Position numbers and translations under genes: made by a program
Assembly (NCBI GenBank): GCA_041749815.1
Contig: JBGTAR010000117.1
Span: 6,520 to 70,519, forward strand
Length of the DNA stretch: 64,000 nucleotides
Source of the DNA: JAJTZA01 sp041749815
GTDB lineage: Bacteria; Verrucomicrobiota; Verrucomicrobiia; Chthoniobacterales; Terrimicrobiaceae
Reading direction: 5' to 3'
Shown here: piece by piece, positions 51,482-60,143 of the stretch
How the letters are laid out: each line of letters opens with the position of its first letter
Position numbering within the stretch: the first letter of the stretch is position 1
Notes under the pieces: generated by a model
The model's database searches: none
What the model saw: the letters and a program-made list of their open reading frames with translations, nothing else
Told to the model about the DNA's origin: nothing

Positions 51482-52579
51482 TCAGCCGGAAGTGGTAAAG
51501 GAGCGAGCTCCGCAGGAGGAGCGAATAATCAGTTCGCAAGGAAACTTGATGGGAGCGGAGGGAATGCGTCGACCCTGGATTTTTTTCAGCACAAGTTCGA
51601 CAGCCCGCTCCGCCATGGCCCGGCTGGGCTGGGCCACGGTGGTCAGGGGCACATCGAGATAGGAGCAAACCGCAGTGTTGTCGAAACCCGTGACCGCTAC
51701 ATCGCGGGGCACTTTGAGCTTGGTTTCACGTAAGGCGGAGAGAGCACCTATGGCCCAGTCGTCATTGCCGCAAATAATCGCATCAGGCAGCGGGTGTTGT
51801 GCGAGAAGATCCAGTGTCGCCTCCCGAGATTGTCGAAATGGATCGAAGCGGTCCGAAACAAATTCCAATCCGGCTATCACTCCCTGGATACCACTACGCG
51901 TTGAGAGGAACCGATCCGTCTCCCGTCCCTTTGCTGCAGCCAGCGCATTCTTAAAGCCCTTGAGGCGCTCGACACCGGCCCAGATATAAGCCCCCTGCTG
52001 AATGTGATGGGTCAGTGAGAACAGCAGCAAGAGCCGTTTGCGGCCAAGAGTGATGAGATGCCGGGTTAGTCGTTCAAAGGCATCCTGAGCATCGGCTCGA
52101 ATTTGAGGGGTTCCGGGAAGTTCATTGCCACTAAGGGTAACAATGGGGATCCTGGCCGACTGGAAAATTTTCAGTTCGATCACGCTGAGTGGATCGTTTA
52201 ATCCGGCGACGATCACACCCTCAACCCGTGCGTCCATCATGGCCTCGCAACCGGCTTTCACACCCCCCGGAGACCAGGAAGCGTCATTGGCCAGGACTTG
52301 ATAGCCCGCTTCCTTGATCGCGTGAGAGGCATGCCAGACGCGCTCGGCGGCAACCTGAGCAAGGCCGCCAAAGTGGAAAATCCCGATCAATCCGCTTTTA
52401 CCTGCCCGCATAATCTGTGCGTAACGATGCGGTCGGTAGTTCATATTTTTTGCCTCGCGCAGAACAAGATTCTTAGTTGCGGTCCGCAGTTTTACCGTGG
52501 AATGCGGGTTTAGGACGGCGGCCACTGTCGAGCGCGATAGCCCGAGTTTTTTGGCAATTTGAGCTTGGGTGGTGGCCAT
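51482..52579 (-). CDS. LacI-family transcriptional regulator of the amino-sugar locus
   Basis: The ATG at 52579 gives 365 residues with the DNA-binding domain right at the start (TQAQIAKKLGLSRSTVAAVLNPHSTVKL, TKNLVLREAKNMNYRPHRYAQ). The effector domain runs to the end (GLIGIFHFGGLAQ, MMDARVEGVIVAGL, RKRLLLLFSLTH, PDAIICGNDDWAIGALSALRE, VPRDVAVTGFDNTAVCSYL, LTTVAQPSRAMAERAVELVL). The first 15 residues of the longer frame (from 52624) are rejected. It lies 46 bases after nagA on the same strand and is likely co-transcribed, so it probably responds to an amino-sugar-derived ligand. Confidence 0.92.
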   Translation of the reverse strand: MATTQAQIAKKLGLSRSTVAAVLNPHSTVKLRTATKNLVLREAKNMNYRPHRYAQIMRAGKSGLIGIFHFGGLAQVAAERVWHASHAIKEAGYQVLANDASWSPGGVKAGCEAMMDARVEGVIVAGLNDPLSVIELKIFQSARIPIVTLSGNELPGTPQIRADAQDAFERLTRHLITLGRKRLLLLFSLTHHIQQGAYIWAGVERLKGFKNALAAAKGRETDRFLSTRSGIQGVIAGLEFVSDRFDPFRQSREATLDLLAQHPLPDAIICGNDDWAIGALSALRETKLKVPRDVAVTGFDNTAVCSYLDVPLTTVAQPSRAMAERAVELVLKKIQGRRIPSAPIKFPCELIIRSSCGARSFTTSG

Positions 52580-52624
52580 GTGATAGCGAAAATAATGAAC
52601 GCCCGGTCGCAGAAAAACAATCAA

Positions 52625-53755
52625 CTAACTTTCCCTGAGCAGACAGAAACCCGCGGGCGAGCCGGGGGCGAGTTCACCTGGAAGACTCATTACCTGGGCA
52701 GGTTGAGTGGAAAAATAGTCCCACACTTTCTGCCAAGGCAGACCGAGCATACGCGAGCCGCGTCGAATGCCTTCAATAGGCTCCAACGCAGAACCTGCGA
52801 AACTGTTGGTCTTGGGATTCCGAGCCACCCGATCCGGCCCCACATCAAACTCGATTTCTCCAAGGGAATATCGGCCATTCGGAGCGCCAGCCGCTGCAAT
52901 GGCATCGGTGGTCCAATAAACGCGGGAGGGCCCAAGCGCCCGATGAAGGAGACGGAACAACGATGGCGAAACATGATCGCCGTCGGGGATAATTCCAGCC
53001 GTGAGTTTTGTCTCGTCCAGCACACGCCAAAGGATGTTGTCATGCCTGTCGAGCTTTTGCGGGCAACCGTTTCCCAAATGGGTGAAGACACGGCCGCCCG
53101 CTTCGATAGCAGCGTGCAATTGAGCGGCGCTCGCGTCAGTGTGACCAAAGCTAACCACAAAACCGCAACCCACCGCCCCAGCAATCGCCTCGACGGAGTT
53201 TTTTCGTTCGGGCGCGAATGTCATGATGACGGGATCATTTTCCACAATGGTTTTTAAGTCCCGTATCTGTTCCGGTGAGGGATCGCTCATCCACCGGGGC
53301 TCATGCGCCCCGCTGAAACCAGGTTGGTCGGAAAGAAATGGCCCCTCGAAGTGCCATCCTGGGAAGGCGCGAACTAGGTCCGCGTCTCCCTGCACGACTT
53401 CCCGCAGGCGGGCGACTTTTTGAAGCATATGATCCCATGGACAGGTGATGAGTGTGAGCAGGGCGCGCTGGCAGCCATCGGAATGCAAAGCCTGGGCGGC
53501 CCGGCGAAGGGCCTCCCTATTGCATTCCTTTTGAAAGTCCGTTCCGGCATAACCGTTGACCTGAAGGTCGAACAGGGCAGGCGCGATCCATAGGTCTGTA
53601 TCCGCTTCTGTCAGGGCCGGATCAAGTTTAATCAGACCGGTCGAATCCCATACGGCTACCCAGGAAGAACCGTCACGATAGTGACGCACTATCGCCGTCC
53701 CCTCCGGCGATGACGGGATGATCCAGGGATGTTTTTTTTCGCTTGAGTCCGACAT
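52625..53755 (-). CDS. nagA: N-acetylglucosamine-6-phosphate deacetylase
   Basis: The 376-residue protein matches NagA: LWIAPALFDLQVNGYAG, GWHFEGPFLS with the metal-binding Glu, VVSFGHTDASAAQL and VFTHLGNGCPQ with the two metal-site His, HVSPSLFRLL, and YWTTDAIAAAG with the catalytic Asp. The enzyme removes acetate from GlcNAc-6-phosphate to give glucosamine-6-phosphate, the substrate of NagB encoded divergently 48 bases away. The usual first-strand metal HxH is absent as in other NagA proteins with one metal site. The gene heads a likely operon with the LacI regulator. Confidence 0.93.
   Translation of the reverse strand: MSDSSEKKHPWIIPSSPEGTAIVRHYRDGSSWVAVWDSTGLIKLDPALTEADTDLWIAPALFDLQVNGYAGTDFQKECNREALRRAAQALHSDGCQRALLTLITCPWDHMLQKVARLREVVQGDADLVRAFPGWHFEGPFLSDQPGFSGAHEPRWMSDPSPEQIRDLKTIVENDPVIMTFAPERKNSVEAIAGAVGCGFVVSFGHTDASAAQLHAAIEAGGRVFTHLGNGCPQKLDRHDNILWRVLDETKLTAGIIPDGDHVSPSLFRLLHRALGPSRVYWTTDAIAAAGAPNGRYSLGEIEFDVGPDRVARNPKTNSFAGSALEPIEGIRRGSRMLGLPWQKVWDYFSTQPAQVMSLPGELAPGSPAGFCLLRES
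53676..53694. promoter_or_regulatory. Perfect inverted repeat inside the nagA 5' end
   Basis: CGATAGTG-ACG-CACTATCG is a perfect 19-base inverted repeat about 60 bases inside nagA. The adjacent 48-base nagA/nagB gap contains a related CTATCACGTGCTA stretch (53769-53781). Both could be operators for the LacI protein at 51482; an intragenic site plus an intergenic site would suit repression by looping. Inference from sequence only. Confidence 0.35.
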
Positions 53756-53803
53756 GAGATCGCGATAACTATCACGTGCTATTTTTTTAGAAAGAAAATC
53801 TTT

Positions 53804-54610
53804 ATGTCTTCAAGCCTGATCAAAAAATTTCGCTACGGCGAACTGACCGTTTCCGTCCACTCCAACATCAGCGAAATGGCTCAAGCCTCAGCGCGCCTGG
53901 CTGCGGCCCAACTGGGCGAATCGCTGGAGGCGCGCGGGGAGGCAGCGGCAATCTTGGCTACGGGCAACTCGCAGATCGCTTTTTTGGAGGCATTGATTGC
54001 GGGCCAAGGCAGGGAGTGGACACTGGATTGGTCAAAAATCACCTTGTTCCACATGGACGAATATCTTGGGCTGCCGGAAACGCATGCGGCCAGTTTCCGG
54101 AAATTCATGAAGGAGCGTGTAGAAGCCAGAGTAAGGCCCAGAGCATTCCATTACATCGAGGGTGATGCGCTGGAGCCATTCAAGGAGTGCGAGCGGTACG
54201 CAGGCCTGCTGGCGGCCCAGCCCATCGACTTGTGCTGCCTGGGCATCGGGGAGAACGGACATCTCGCCTTCAATGATCCTCCGGTGGCCAATTTTGAAGA
54301 CGACCGCTTGGTTAAGATTGTAAAGTTAGACGAAGCCTGCCGCCTGCAGCAGGTCGGAGAAGGGCATTTTCCCGATGCGGAATTCGTGCCGCAATATGCC
54401 ATTACGCTGACAATACCGGCTCTATGTCGGGTTGCTCGCATGCTTGCCATTGTTCCAGAAAAGCGCAAGGCGGGAGCGGTAAAAAGATTTCTGACTGGCC
54501 CGATTGGCACGGCTTGTCCCGGATCCCACCTTCGGAATCAGGGCCATTGCACACTTTATCTCGACGCGGAATCCGCCAGCCTTTTGCCAGATATCCTCGA
54601 TGAGAACTAA
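53804..54610 (+). CDS. nagB: Glucosamine-6-phosphate deaminase
   Basis: The 268-residue protein has the NagB signatures: AAILATGNSQIAFLEAL for phosphate binding, ITLFHMDEYLGLP with the proton-abstracting Asp, and LGIGENGHLAFNDPP with the ring-opening His, then TLTIPALCRVARMLAIVPEKRKA at the end. It converts glucosamine-6-phosphate to fructose-6-phosphate and ammonia. It is divergent from nagA and followed 21 bases later by the ABC permease gene, so importer and deaminase are probably one operon. Confidence 0.95.
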   Translation: MSSSLIKKFRYGELTVSVHSNISEMAQASARLAAAQLGESLEARGEAAAILATGNSQIAFLEALIAGQGREWTLDWSKITLFHMDEYLGLPETHAASFRKFMKERVEARVRPRAFHYIEGDALEPFKECERYAGLLAAQPIDLCCLGIGENGHLAFNDPPVANFEDDRLVKIVKLDEACRLQQVGEGHFPDAEFVPQYAITLTIPALCRVARMLAIVPEKRKAGAVKRFLTGPIGTACPGSHLRNQGHCTLYLDAESASLLPDILDEN

Positions 54611-54631
54611 GCCGGGGAGGCCCGTGCGACG

Positions 54632-56335
54632 ATGAGTTTTTTTTCACCAATATCAAAACGCTCGCCTTCGGTCCGCGTCCTGCTCAATGGGATCTATGTG
54701 CTGCTGGCGGCAGGGGCACTTACCATGATCCTGCCCCTGATGATCACTTTCTCCGCCTCCATGTCGGGCGTTTACGATTTGGAGAGTGTCTCATTTTATC
54801 CCAAGTTCCTTGTCAGCGATAAGGCGCTTTGGAGTCGCTATGTGGACGCACGCTACGGAGGTGACATTGAAAATTTCAAAATGGCGTGGTCAGACCCCTC
54901 GCTCGATTTTTACAATCCTCCCACTCCGTCGGTGGAGGCAGCGAATTTGGAAAGGCTGAAATTATGGGATGAGTTTGTCGCCACCAAGGGACTGACTCCC
55001 AACGAGGCTGGACTGGCCTTCACCCGAACGACCCGCAGGGATGCAGCTCTGGAAAACCGGGAGTTCCGTATTTGGTTGATGGCGCAATATGGAAACAACC
55101 TTGATCGGCTAAATGCAGATTTGCTTCTGGAAGTGACCCAGGCCACGGAAATTCTTCCACCACGTCAAAGCCGCATCAGTCTCGTCGATGTGGAGACGCC
55201 ATTACAAAATAAACTCGCGGAATATCTAGTAACGCTGCCGTCTGACCGGCGCTTGGCTTGGGATGTGGGGGGGTATTACCGAGCTGTTTATTTGCCACGG
55301 CTTTTTGGGGAGGATGTGGCGGCTTATAACTCAGCGACAGGAACTTCGTTTTCCTCCTATTCAGAAGTTCCCTTTCCCGCAACAGTGCCGGAAGTAGGGG
55401 AGGAGCCATGGATCCGGTTCGTGCGGGAAATGCTCAATCCTGGCTTGGTCAACCTCACTCCAGATGGTGAGAAGGCCTTGGAATCCAGTGGAAGGAACCG
55501 GGTGGACTTCATTCGCAGTGTGTCGCAACCCGAACAATTGAAGGTGGGAAGTGTGGACCATACCTTTGCAGATTGGGCGGCGCAGCGCGGTTTTCCCGAA
55601 GCCCGAATCCCCCAGCGGGAGGTGGATTGGCGTAATTTTCAAGCCACGAAAGGATTCTGGCGCTGGCAGTTCGCCATTCAAAATTACGTGTATGTGTTGG
55701 ATGAAGTGATGATCCAAGGAAACGGCGTTCGCAACACCGCGATCCTGGTGGTTCTGACCGTGATCGGCGCTCTAACAATTAACCCCATGGCGGCATATGC
55801 CTTGTCCCGCTTCCGGCTTAGGCAGAGTTACCAAGTCCTACTCTTTTTTTTGGCGACTATCGCATTTCCAGCCGAGGTCGCGATGATTCCAAATTTTTTG
55901 CAGATCAAGGAACTGGGCTTGCTTAACACGTTTGGGGCGTTGGTTCTGCCTGGGTTGGTGAATGGTTTTTCCATCTTTCTGCTAAAAGGTTTTTTCGACA
56001 GCCTGCCCAAGGAACTCTACGAGGCAGCTGATATCGACGGAGCCAGCGAGTGGCAAATTTTCTGGGGTTTCACGATGAATCTGTCGAAGCCCATCCTTGC
56101 TGTAATTGCGTTGAACGCTTTTATCGCAGCCTACAGTGCCTTTTTCTTTGCTCTGATCCTTGCTCCGGACCAGGAGATGTGGACCCTAATGGTTTGGGTC
56201 TATCAACTTCGTCAGACGGCAGGCCCCGGTATTGTCTATGCGTCGCTTTTGATTACCGCTGTTCCTACCCTTGTGGTGTATTTGTTTGCTCAAAACGTCA
56301 TCCTCCGCGGAATCGTGGTGCCAAGCGAAAAATGA
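54632..56335 (+). CDS. ABC sugar permease (MalG-like) with a large periplasmic insertion
   Basis: The 567-residue protein begins with one transmembrane helix (IYVLLAAGALTMILPLMITFSASM) as in MalG-type permeases, but then has about 300 residues of hydrophilic sequence (about 50-345) before the remaining helices. From about residue 360 the standard domain resumes (NTAILVVLTVIGALTINPMAAYALSRF), including the EAA loop EAADIDGASEWQIFWGF and a C-terminal NVILRGIV. MalG-type proteins are normally about 280 residues, so the insertion is unusual; it is expected to face the periplasm and could dock the fused binding protein encoded next (4-base overlap). Confidence 0.88.
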   Translation: MSFFSPISKRSPSVRVLLNGIYVLLAAGALTMILPLMITFSASMSGVYDLESVSFYPKFLVSDKALWSRYVDARYGGDIENFKMAWSDPSLDFYNPPTPSVEAANLERLKLWDEFVATKGLTPNEAGLAFTRTTRRDAALENREFRIWLMAQYGNNLDRLNADLLLEVTQATEILPPRQSRISLVDVETPLQNKLAEYLVTLPSDRRLAWDVGGYYRAVYLPRLFGEDVAAYNSATGTSFSSYSEVPFPATVPEVGEEPWIRFVREMLNPGLVNLTPDGEKALESSGRNRVDFIRSVSQPEQLKVGSVDHTFADWAAQRGFPEARIPQREVDWRNFQATKGFWRWQFAIQNYVYVLDEVMIQGNGVRNTAILVVLTVIGALTINPMAAYALSRFRLRQSYQVLLFFLATIAFPAEVAMIPNFLQIKELGLLNTFGALVLPGLVNGFSIFLLKGFFDSLPKELYEAADIDGASEWQIFWGFTMNLSKPILAVIALNAFIAAYSAFFFALILAPDQEMWTLMVWVYQLRQTAGPGIVYASLLITAVPTLVVYLFAQNVILRGIVVPSEK

Positions 56336-58707
56336 TTGTCCCCCTCTTTCTTGCCGCCCTCCTGCTAGCAGACGTGCCGGCCGAAGCAACTCCAACGTCT
56401 CCAACCACTACCGTACGCGTGTTTGGCCTTCCTTCCGGCACATCGGGATCGCCAGCCGACCTCGCCAATATCCGCGTGCTGCAGGAGTTTCGCCGTCGTC
56501 ACCCCGGGATCGTTCTTCAGCCGCTGAGCAGTTTGAAAGTCGAGGGCCTGGGGGAGGAAATCGGACCACTCATGATGATCGCAGGAGGCATCGCACCCGA
56601 TGTCTTGTATGTCAATTTTCGTAAAATTGACAGTTACGTTCGGCAGGGTTTTCTTTATCCACTAGACGAATTTATCGAAGCCGAGATGCGCAAAAATCCA
56701 GATTGGGAGAACAAGCGCATCCTGCCGCAGGTGGAGCCGGTGGTGCGGCGACCCGGTCCGGACGGAGTCCCTCATTGTTACGCATTGCCCATCCAATATT
56801 TGGTTATGGGCCTCTACTTTAATCGGCCCCTTTTCCGGGAGGCCGGGCTGCCCCTGAGGGGGCCGCGCGATTGGGAGGAGTTGGTTGAGTTTTCTCGCAA
56901 AATTAACGAGATGGATTCCCGAAACAAAGGCCTCGTTTTGTCGATGGGACAGCAGGCGTCATGGAATCTCATGAGTTTCCTCTGGTCTGCTGGTGGAGAC
57001 GTGGTGAAAGAAGTGGGGCCGAACGACTGGCGGGGAATATTCGATTCCGATGAGGCAGTGACGGCCTTTGAATATTACTACAGACTGGTGGAGGGCGAAC
57101 GCGTCGCCTCCAGGGGCAACGCGAGCGAACTCATGCGTACTAGTGAAAGTCGGCGAATTGGTATGGTTTTTAATTATATTGGCAACTCGATGGCTTTCGA
57201 TCCAAACATTTGGGGTTTTGGCGCAGTGCCGATCGGTCCCACCGGCCTTCGCGGGGCCGAAATTAATGCGCGGATGATGGGTATTTTTTCAGGTGTCAAA
57301 GATCCTGATGTGCGGGAGGCAGCATGGAAGTTCATCGAGTTTTTCGGCAGCGATGAGGCCCAACGCATCCGCACCTCCACGCTCGTTGAACTCGGAATGG
57401 TGAACCAGATCAACCCCTCCGATCTGCGCCGCTTTGGCTACACCGCGCTAGCCGACATGGGAGAGCCGGGTTTGGAGAAAGAGATCGACTTGGCGATTGC
57501 TGGCGGCAAACCCGAGCCCTACGGAAAAAACTGCGACCTGGTTTACCTGGAAATGACATATCCTCTCGACCAGATCCTTCTTAGCCCTGCCATGGCGATT
57601 GCATGGTCAGCGGGCGACCGACCCGCCATGCAGAGGGAGATTAAAACCATCTTGCAAAATGCGGTGGCCGAGACAAACGAGCGCATGTTAGGCATTGTAT
57701 CTCCAGAAAAAATGAAGACTCGCCGGACTGTGGCTTGGATCGTAGTGGCCATCATGGTGATTGCCTTCGGGTTTGTCGGGCGTGCCATCTTTCAGTCGTT
57801 TGCCCATGCCGGGCGAGCGACTTCGCGAGCTAGGGGCTCGCAGGTAATGGTGGCGTGGGGGATGCTTGCGATTCCGGTGGGTCTGGCCTTGCTCTGGAGT
57901 TATGTGCCTCTTGTTCGGGGCGCATGGATGTCCCTGCTCGATTACCAGCTTCTGCTGCGTTCGACCTTTGTGGGCATCGACAACTTCGCCAACGTTTTGT
58001 TCGATGCCCGGTTTTGGACCTCCATGTTGGCAACTTTTCACTTTGCGTTTTGGATGCTGACAGTTGGTTTCGCCACGCCGATCGTCCTGGCTTATTTCCT
58101 CCATCTCACTCCTCGCCATACCCTGCTTTTCCGGGTGGTCTATTATTTGCCCGCATTGCTGACCGGCACAGCGGTCTTCATTTTGTGGAAACAGTTTTTC
58201 GGAGCCAATGGCATGGTTAATGAAACCCTGAACCTGCTCGGGATTTCCATGCATCGCGCCTGGCCTGAGGATCCCAATCTTGCCATGCTCTCCTGCGTGC
58301 TACCCGGAGTCTGGGCGGGCGCAGGTCCCGGTTGCTTGATTTACCTAGCCGCATTGAAGACGATTCCAGAAGAACAATTCGAGGCTGCGGAAATCGACGG
58401 CGCGGGATTTTTTAGAAAAACCCAACTCATCGTGTTACCCGCCCTGATGCCGCTGATCATAATCAATTTCGTCGGTGCGGTTATGGCCGCCTTTCAGGCC
58501 TCGCAGAACATTCTCATCATGACCGCTGGTGGACCGAATGGGATCACCGAAGTGGCCGCGCTGAGGATTTTTTACCAAGCATTCATGTTTCTGCAATTCG
58601 GACCAGCGACGGCCATGGCTTGGATTCTCGGGTCGCTACTCATCGGTTTTGCCCTAATCCAACTTAAGCGTCTCAGTAGAATGGAATTCAAAAGCGGAGG
58701 ACGCTGA
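56332..58707 (+). CDS. Fused substrate-binding protein and MalF-like ABC permease
   Basis: The ATG at 56332 overlaps the preceding stop (ATGA), and the frame upstream is the other permease in a different frame, so this start is used; 791 residues. A signal-like N-terminus (MIVPLFLAALLLADVPAEA) is followed by a complete type-1 sugar-binding protein (about 25-450): FRRRHPGIVLQPL, MIAGGIAPDVLYVNF, YALPIQYLVMGLYFNRPLF, WEELVEFSRKI, FGAVPIGPTGLRGAEIN. A transmembrane segment (AWIVVAIMVIAFGFVGRAI) leads into a MalF-type permease domain (about 510-790) with EAAEIDGAGFF and VLPALMPLIIINF. No ATPase gene is nearby, so a shared one elsewhere is implied. Confidence 0.9.
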   Translation: MIVPLFLAALLLADVPAEATPTSPTTTVRVFGLPSGTSGSPADLANIRVLQEFRRRHPGIVLQPLSSLKVEGLGEEIGPLMMIAGGIAPDVLYVNFRKIDSYVRQGFLYPLDEFIEAEMRKNPDWENKRILPQVEPVVRRPGPDGVPHCYALPIQYLVMGLYFNRPLFREAGLPLRGPRDWEELVEFSRKINEMDSRNKGLVLSMGQQASWNLMSFLWSAGGDVVKEVGPNDWRGIFDSDEAVTAFEYYYRLVEGERVASRGNASELMRTSESRRIGMVFNYIGNSMAFDPNIWGFGAVPIGPTGLRGAEINARMMGIFSGVKDPDVREAAWKFIEFFGSDEAQRIRTSTLVELGMVNQINPSDLRRFGYTALADMGEPGLEKEIDLAIAGGKPEPYGKNCDLVYLEMTYPLDQILLSPAMAIAWSAGDRPAMQREIKTILQNAVAETNERMLGIVSPEKMKTRRTVAWIVVAIMVIAFGFVGRAIFQSFAHAGRATSRARGSQVMVAWGMLAIPVGLALLWSYVPLVRGAWMSLLDYQLLLRSTFVGIDNFANVLFDARFWTSMLATFHFAFWMLTVGFATPIVLAYFLHLTPRHTLLFRVVYYLPALLTGTAVFILWKQFFGANGMVNETLNLLGISMHRAWPEDPNLAMLSCVLPGVWAGAGPGCLIYLAALKTIPEEQFEAAEIDGAGFFRKTQLIVLPALMPLIIINFVGAVMAAFQASQNILIMTAGGPNGITEVAALRIFYQAFMFLQFGPATAMAWILGSLLIGFALIQLKRLSRMEFKSGGR

Positions 58708-58714
58708 TATTTTT

Positions 58715-60037
58715 ATGAATAAAATTAAATATGCGGCAGTGGGAACGGGTGGTCGGATCCCCATGTTTATCGATCCCATCGTCAGCCGGTTTTGCGACGA
58801 AGCCGAACTGGTCGGTATTTGCGATCCCAGCGAAGTCCGCCGCACTTACCACCAGAAAAGGCTTGCTCGTGCCTATAACATCCCACCAGTCCCTGCCTAC
58901 GCGGAGTTCGACCGCATGCTTTGTGAGCAAAATCCCGATGTTGTTATCGTGTGTACACCGGATTATTCCCATCACGTTTATATTGTTAAAAGTCTGGAAT
59001 ACGGAGCGGATGTCATTTCCGAAAAGCCGCTGACAACGGACGCCGAAAAATGCCGGGCCATATTTGCTGCGGTCGAACAAACCGGTCGCAAAGTCCGCAC
59101 GACCTTCAATCTACGATGGGGGCCGGGGGCGAGCAAGGTTCGCGATTTGATTGCCCGGGGAGAGATCGGGAGGGTGCGGCACATTGATTTTGAATACCTC
59201 CTGGACACCACTCACGGTGCTGACTACTTCCGGCGTTGGCACAGTCAGAAAGAATATTCCGGGGGACTGCTTGTTCACAAGTCGACCCATCACTTTGATT
59301 TGATCAATTGGTGGCTTGATGGGATTCCCTCGAAGGTTTTTGCCTTGGGAGATCTCGTTTTTTACGGAAAGAAAAATGCAATAGAAAGAGGAGACGAGTC
59401 ACTGACGCGCTATGCCCGTTATACTGGCGTGGAGGAGGCGCAAATCGATCCCTTTTGCATGACGCTGGAAAGCGATATGGCTCTACGGGGACTCTATCTG
59501 AACGCGGAAAATGAAACAGGCTACATCCGTGACCGTAACGTTTTCCGGGACGGCATCGACATTGAGGACACCATGAGCCTGATCATCAAATACCGCACCG
59601 GAGCTGCGGTTTCGTATTCTCTGAATGCCTACTGCCCGCGGGAAGGTTTCCGCGCCTCCATCTCCGGGGACCGTGGCCGGATTGACTATGTGGAGGATCA
59701 TACAACCCACGTAATCACGGGTGAGCAGAAGATCGGCCCGGATGGCGGGGTTTCGATGAGGCTCACTCTACAGAAAATGTTCGCTCCCCCCATTGATATC
59801 GAGATTGCCAAGCTCGAAGGTGGGCATGGTGGAGGAGATCCTCTCCTTCAAGATCAGATGTTTTCCCGGAATCCGTTGCCGGATCCTCTGATGCGTAGCG
59901 CGGGTCATGAACAAGGCGCTGCCTCCCTGCTCATTGGCGCTGCAGCCAATCAATCGATGTCCACGGGTGAGCCAGTAGAAGTGGACAGTCTTCTCAAGTT
60001 CGACCCCCAGCTTTCTCGTTTGAGCCAGCTTGTTTAG
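58715..60037 (+). CDS. Gfo/Idh/MocA-family oxidoreductase
   Basis: The 440-residue protein starts with a Rossmann motif of the family (KYAAVGTGGRIPMFI), CDPSEVRRT, VIVCTPDYSHH and DVISEKPLTT with the EKP motif, then the catalytic-domain pieces GGLLVHKSTHHFDLINWWL (the KxTHHxD pattern of sugar dehydrogenases) and YSLNAYCPREGFRASISG. It would oxidise or reduce a sugar or derivative with NAD(P). It begins 7 bases after the fused transporter and so belongs to the nagB-transporter operon. Some relatives (GH109) act as NAD-dependent glycosidases, which is an alternative here. Confidence 0.88.
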   Translation: MNKIKYAAVGTGGRIPMFIDPIVSRFCDEAELVGICDPSEVRRTYHQKRLARAYNIPPVPAYAEFDRMLCEQNPDVVIVCTPDYSHHVYIVKSLEYGADVISEKPLTTDAEKCRAIFAAVEQTGRKVRTTFNLRWGPGASKVRDLIARGEIGRVRHIDFEYLLDTTHGADYFRRWHSQKEYSGGLLVHKSTHHFDLINWWLDGIPSKVFALGDLVFYGKKNAIERGDESLTRYARYTGVEEAQIDPFCMTLESDMALRGLYLNAENETGYIRDRNVFRDGIDIEDTMSLIIKYRTGAAVSYSLNAYCPREGFRASISGDRGRIDYVEDHTTHVITGEQKIGPDGGVSMRLTLQKMFAPPIDIEIAKLEGGHGGGDPLLQDQMFSRNPLPDPLMRSAGHEQGAASLLIGAAANQSMSTGEPVEVDSLLKFDPQLSRLSQLV

Positions 60038-60069
60038 ATTCTGAAAATGAAGGAAGATAGGGAACGCTG

Positions 60070-60085
60070 GATGCCGATCGGCATC
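60070..60085. repeat. Perfect 16-base palindrome
   Basis: GATGCCGATCGGCATC is a perfect palindrome in the gap between the convergent oxidoreductase and serine dehydratase genes, 33 bases after the oxidoreductase stop. It may be part of a bidirectional terminator or a protein site; no T-run follows. Confidence 0.45.
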
Positions 60086-60143
60086 AACTGGCTTGCATGA
60101 TGGTTCGGTGCGGGGAAACCAGAGCGGGCTTTCCATAAAGTTA

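Noticed and set aside
56050..56331. Longer start for the binding-protein/permease fusion
   Set aside because: The upstream part is the shifted frame of the preceding permease; the ATGA overlap and signal-like leader support 56332.
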